Source: Prolixibacteraceae bacterium (GTDB taxonomy: Bacteria; Bacteroidota; Bacteroidia; Bacteroidales; Prolixibacteraceae). Taken from it: DNA of 6,898 nt. Location of the stretch: assembly GCA_016788685.1 (NCBI GenBank), contig JAEUSS010000241.1:1-6898 (forward strand). Direction: 5' to 3'. How positions within the stretch are numbered: position 1 is the first letter of the stretch; each line of letters starts with the position of its first letter. Positions 5,555 through 6,898 of this stretch are shown in pieces. The notes beneath the pieces are model-generated. The model ran no database searches. It was not told the origin of the DNA and saw only the letters and a program-made list of their open reading frames with translations. The position numbers were made by a program, and so were the translations under genes.

Positions 5555-6898
5555 TTATTTCATAAACGCCACTACAAGCATCGCCTCTTTGTCCGAATTA
5601 TTCGAAACAGTATAGCTTTTTGCTGCAGCCGGAACAATGAAGGTTTCGACATACTGGAACACCTCTTTCATGCCGTTTTCTGATTCAACAGTTACAGAAG
5701 TACCTTCCACCAGGCCAAGCACATGGAATTTCCCGTTTGTTTCAATCTTTACTTCCGAATTGAAATGGTACCGGCGCACGCCGTACGAATGCTGTTCGTG
5801 CGTAGGCAGCTCATACAATTTCCAATCGCTGCCTTCTTCAAGCAGATATGGTTCCGAGATCAGTTCTTTCTTTACCTTTTCACCCTTCCGGTCGACATAA
5901 AGGTTCTTCATTCCATGCTCAATGTTCAGCGGACGTGGTCTGCCATCGAGGTCAGGACGCACCCAGTCGTACATTTTGAAGGTAAAGATATACGGAGTTG
6001 TACTGATTTCCAGCACCAGGTTATCGATTCCTGAACTGTGAACCGTTCCCGGAGGAATCAGGAATAAATCGTGTTTATGTGCCGGATGAACCTGTACAAA
6101 CTTGGTAATGTCAATGTCGGTGTTGGTATTAAAACTGGTCTGAAGAGCCGTTTCAAATTTTTCCGGATCGATATCTTCCTGAAAACCCAGATACACCTTC
6201 GCATCGTTTTTGCGGTCGAGGATATAATAGGTTTCTTCCTGAGTAATATCTTCACCAAAATTTGCCTTGCAGTATTCCGGACGCGGATGGCACTGCACCG
6301 AAAGGTTTCCGCCATCGAACGTATCCAGAAAATCGAAACGCAGCGGGAACTCGTCTCCGTACTTTTTCCGGTGGATACCCATCACGGCATCACCTTCGCC
6401 AAACATCAGGAAATCGAACGAAACCTCAAGCAAATTGCCTGTACTTTCAAACACGATTCCGTTTTCCGGGCTGATTAACTCGAACGACCATGCATAGTTG
6501 GGAGCCTTTTTGTTCAGGCCGTCAATGTGTTCGCTGATCCAGCTTCCGCCCCAGACTCCGGGTTCAAACCACGGACGGACACGAAAGAAATTCGCTGCCA
6601 TCGTTTTCAGTCCTTTCCTGAGGTGATCGCCGCTCATCCAGGGAAACACTTCCAATTGCTGGCCGTCGACAATAATCGCAATGTCGTTCAGGATTTCCTT
6701 TTTGTGCCGGTTCAGTACAATCCAATCGATGAAGTAGAAACGTTTGTACATGATTTTCATGTCGGTCGGCTGGCTGGCCCCGAGGTTGGTAATGCTTTCG
6801 CCCCGCGCTCTGAACTGCAGTTCGTTCTTCGGAAGGTCGATGTAAATCAGCATTCCGTTCCATCCGGCCAATTGGGCTCCCGGTCCGTAAATAATATT
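5555..6898 (-). CDS. Class I mannose-6-phosphate isomerase, long form (5' end outside window)
   Basis: This gene interconverts mannose-6-phosphate and fructose-6-phosphate in the cytoplasm. The frame stays open to base 6898 (447 visible residues, stop at 5555-5557). The TTG at 6869-6871 and the ATG 18 bp after it lie inside a conserved-looking stretch, [12 protein letters not shown], so neither is likely the real start. Cupin metal ligands of class I enzymes are visible: Gln and His of Q-x-H-P (codons 6293-6295 and 6287-6289), Glu of EETYYIL (6233-6235), and His of IPPGTVH (6038-6040). [12 protein letters not shown] and [10 protein letters not shown] also fit. Before the catalytic core lies an extra region containing IDLPKNE and RFYFIDW, absent from the short E. 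coli-type enzyme (about 390 residues). From memory, related Bacteroidota proteins are near 590 residues, so about 140 may be missing here. The role of this extension is unknown. It is the first visible gene of the - strand operon. Confidence 0.88.
   Translation of the reverse strand, partial: NIIYGPGAQLAGWNGMLIYIDLPKNELQFRARGESITNLGASQPTDMKIMYKRFYFIDWIVLNRHKKEILNDIAIIVDGQQLEVFPWMSGDHLRKGLKTMAANFFRVRPWFEPGVWGGSWISEHIDGLNKKAPNYAWSFELISPENGIVFESTGNLLEVSFDFLMFGEGDAVMGIHRKKYGDEFPLRFDFLDTFDGGNLSVQCHPRPEYCKANFGEDITQEETYYILDRKNDAKVYLGFQEDIDPEKFETALQTSFNTNTDIDITKFVQVHPAHKHDLFLIPPGTVHSSGIDNLVLEISTTPYIFTFKMYDWVRPDLDGRPRPLNIEHGMKNLYVDRKGEKVKKELISEPYLLEEGSDWKLYELPTHEQHSYGVRRYHFNSEVKIETNGKFHVLGLVEGTSVTVESENGMKEVFQYVETFIVPAAAKSYTVSNNSDKEAMLVVAFMK

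Noticed and set aside
6855..6871. TTG at 6871 or the following ATG as the start of the isomerase
   Set aside because: The frame continues to the window edge and the residues before it (NIIYGPGAQ) look like conserved protein, so the true start lies outside.

Overview
The window looks like a Bacteroidota chromosome, probably a free-living or gut-type member of the class Bacteroidia. I infer this from the protein families present (YfcC-type carrier, FHS-type sugar permease, a zinc-motif-free ROK kinase, and a long phosphomannose isomerase form that I remember from Bacteroidota), from A-rich start regions without a clear Shine-Dalgarno sequence, and from moderate GC. No rRNA, tRNA, CRISPR array, insertion sequence or phage gene was seen.

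Left part (1-1336): the 3' two thirds or so of a YfcC/DcuC-type membrane carrier gene runs in from the left edge and stops at 882. A 454-base gene-free stretch follows. Its first part holds four tandem, imperfect copies of a GC-rich unit of exactly 42 bp (898-1065). The rest is a small hairpin and an AT-rich leader for the next gene.

Middle (1337-3338): a 610-residue patatin-like phospholipase, with its Ser/Asp dyad intact but an unusual oxyanion loop, is alone on the + strand. It converges on the next gene group, and a strong hairpin with T-rich flanks on both sides (about 3217-3268) serves as a shared terminator.

Right part (3339-6898, all - strand): three genes in the order phosphomannose isomerase (cut by the right edge), ROK sugar kinase, MFS sugar permease. 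The gaps are 114 and 14 bp. Together they would import a hexose, phosphorylate it at C6 and isomerise mannose-6-phosphate to fructose-6-phosphate, so a mannose uptake and catabolism operon is the simplest reading. A 12-bp hairpin sits just after the isomerase stop codon, in the gap before the kinase.

The window is mostly ordinary metabolism. The items most worth a second look are the 42-bp array, the isomerase with extra N-terminal sequence, the ROK kinase lacking the cysteine cluster, and the patatin with the altered oxyanion motif. I see no convincing undescribed multi-gene system.
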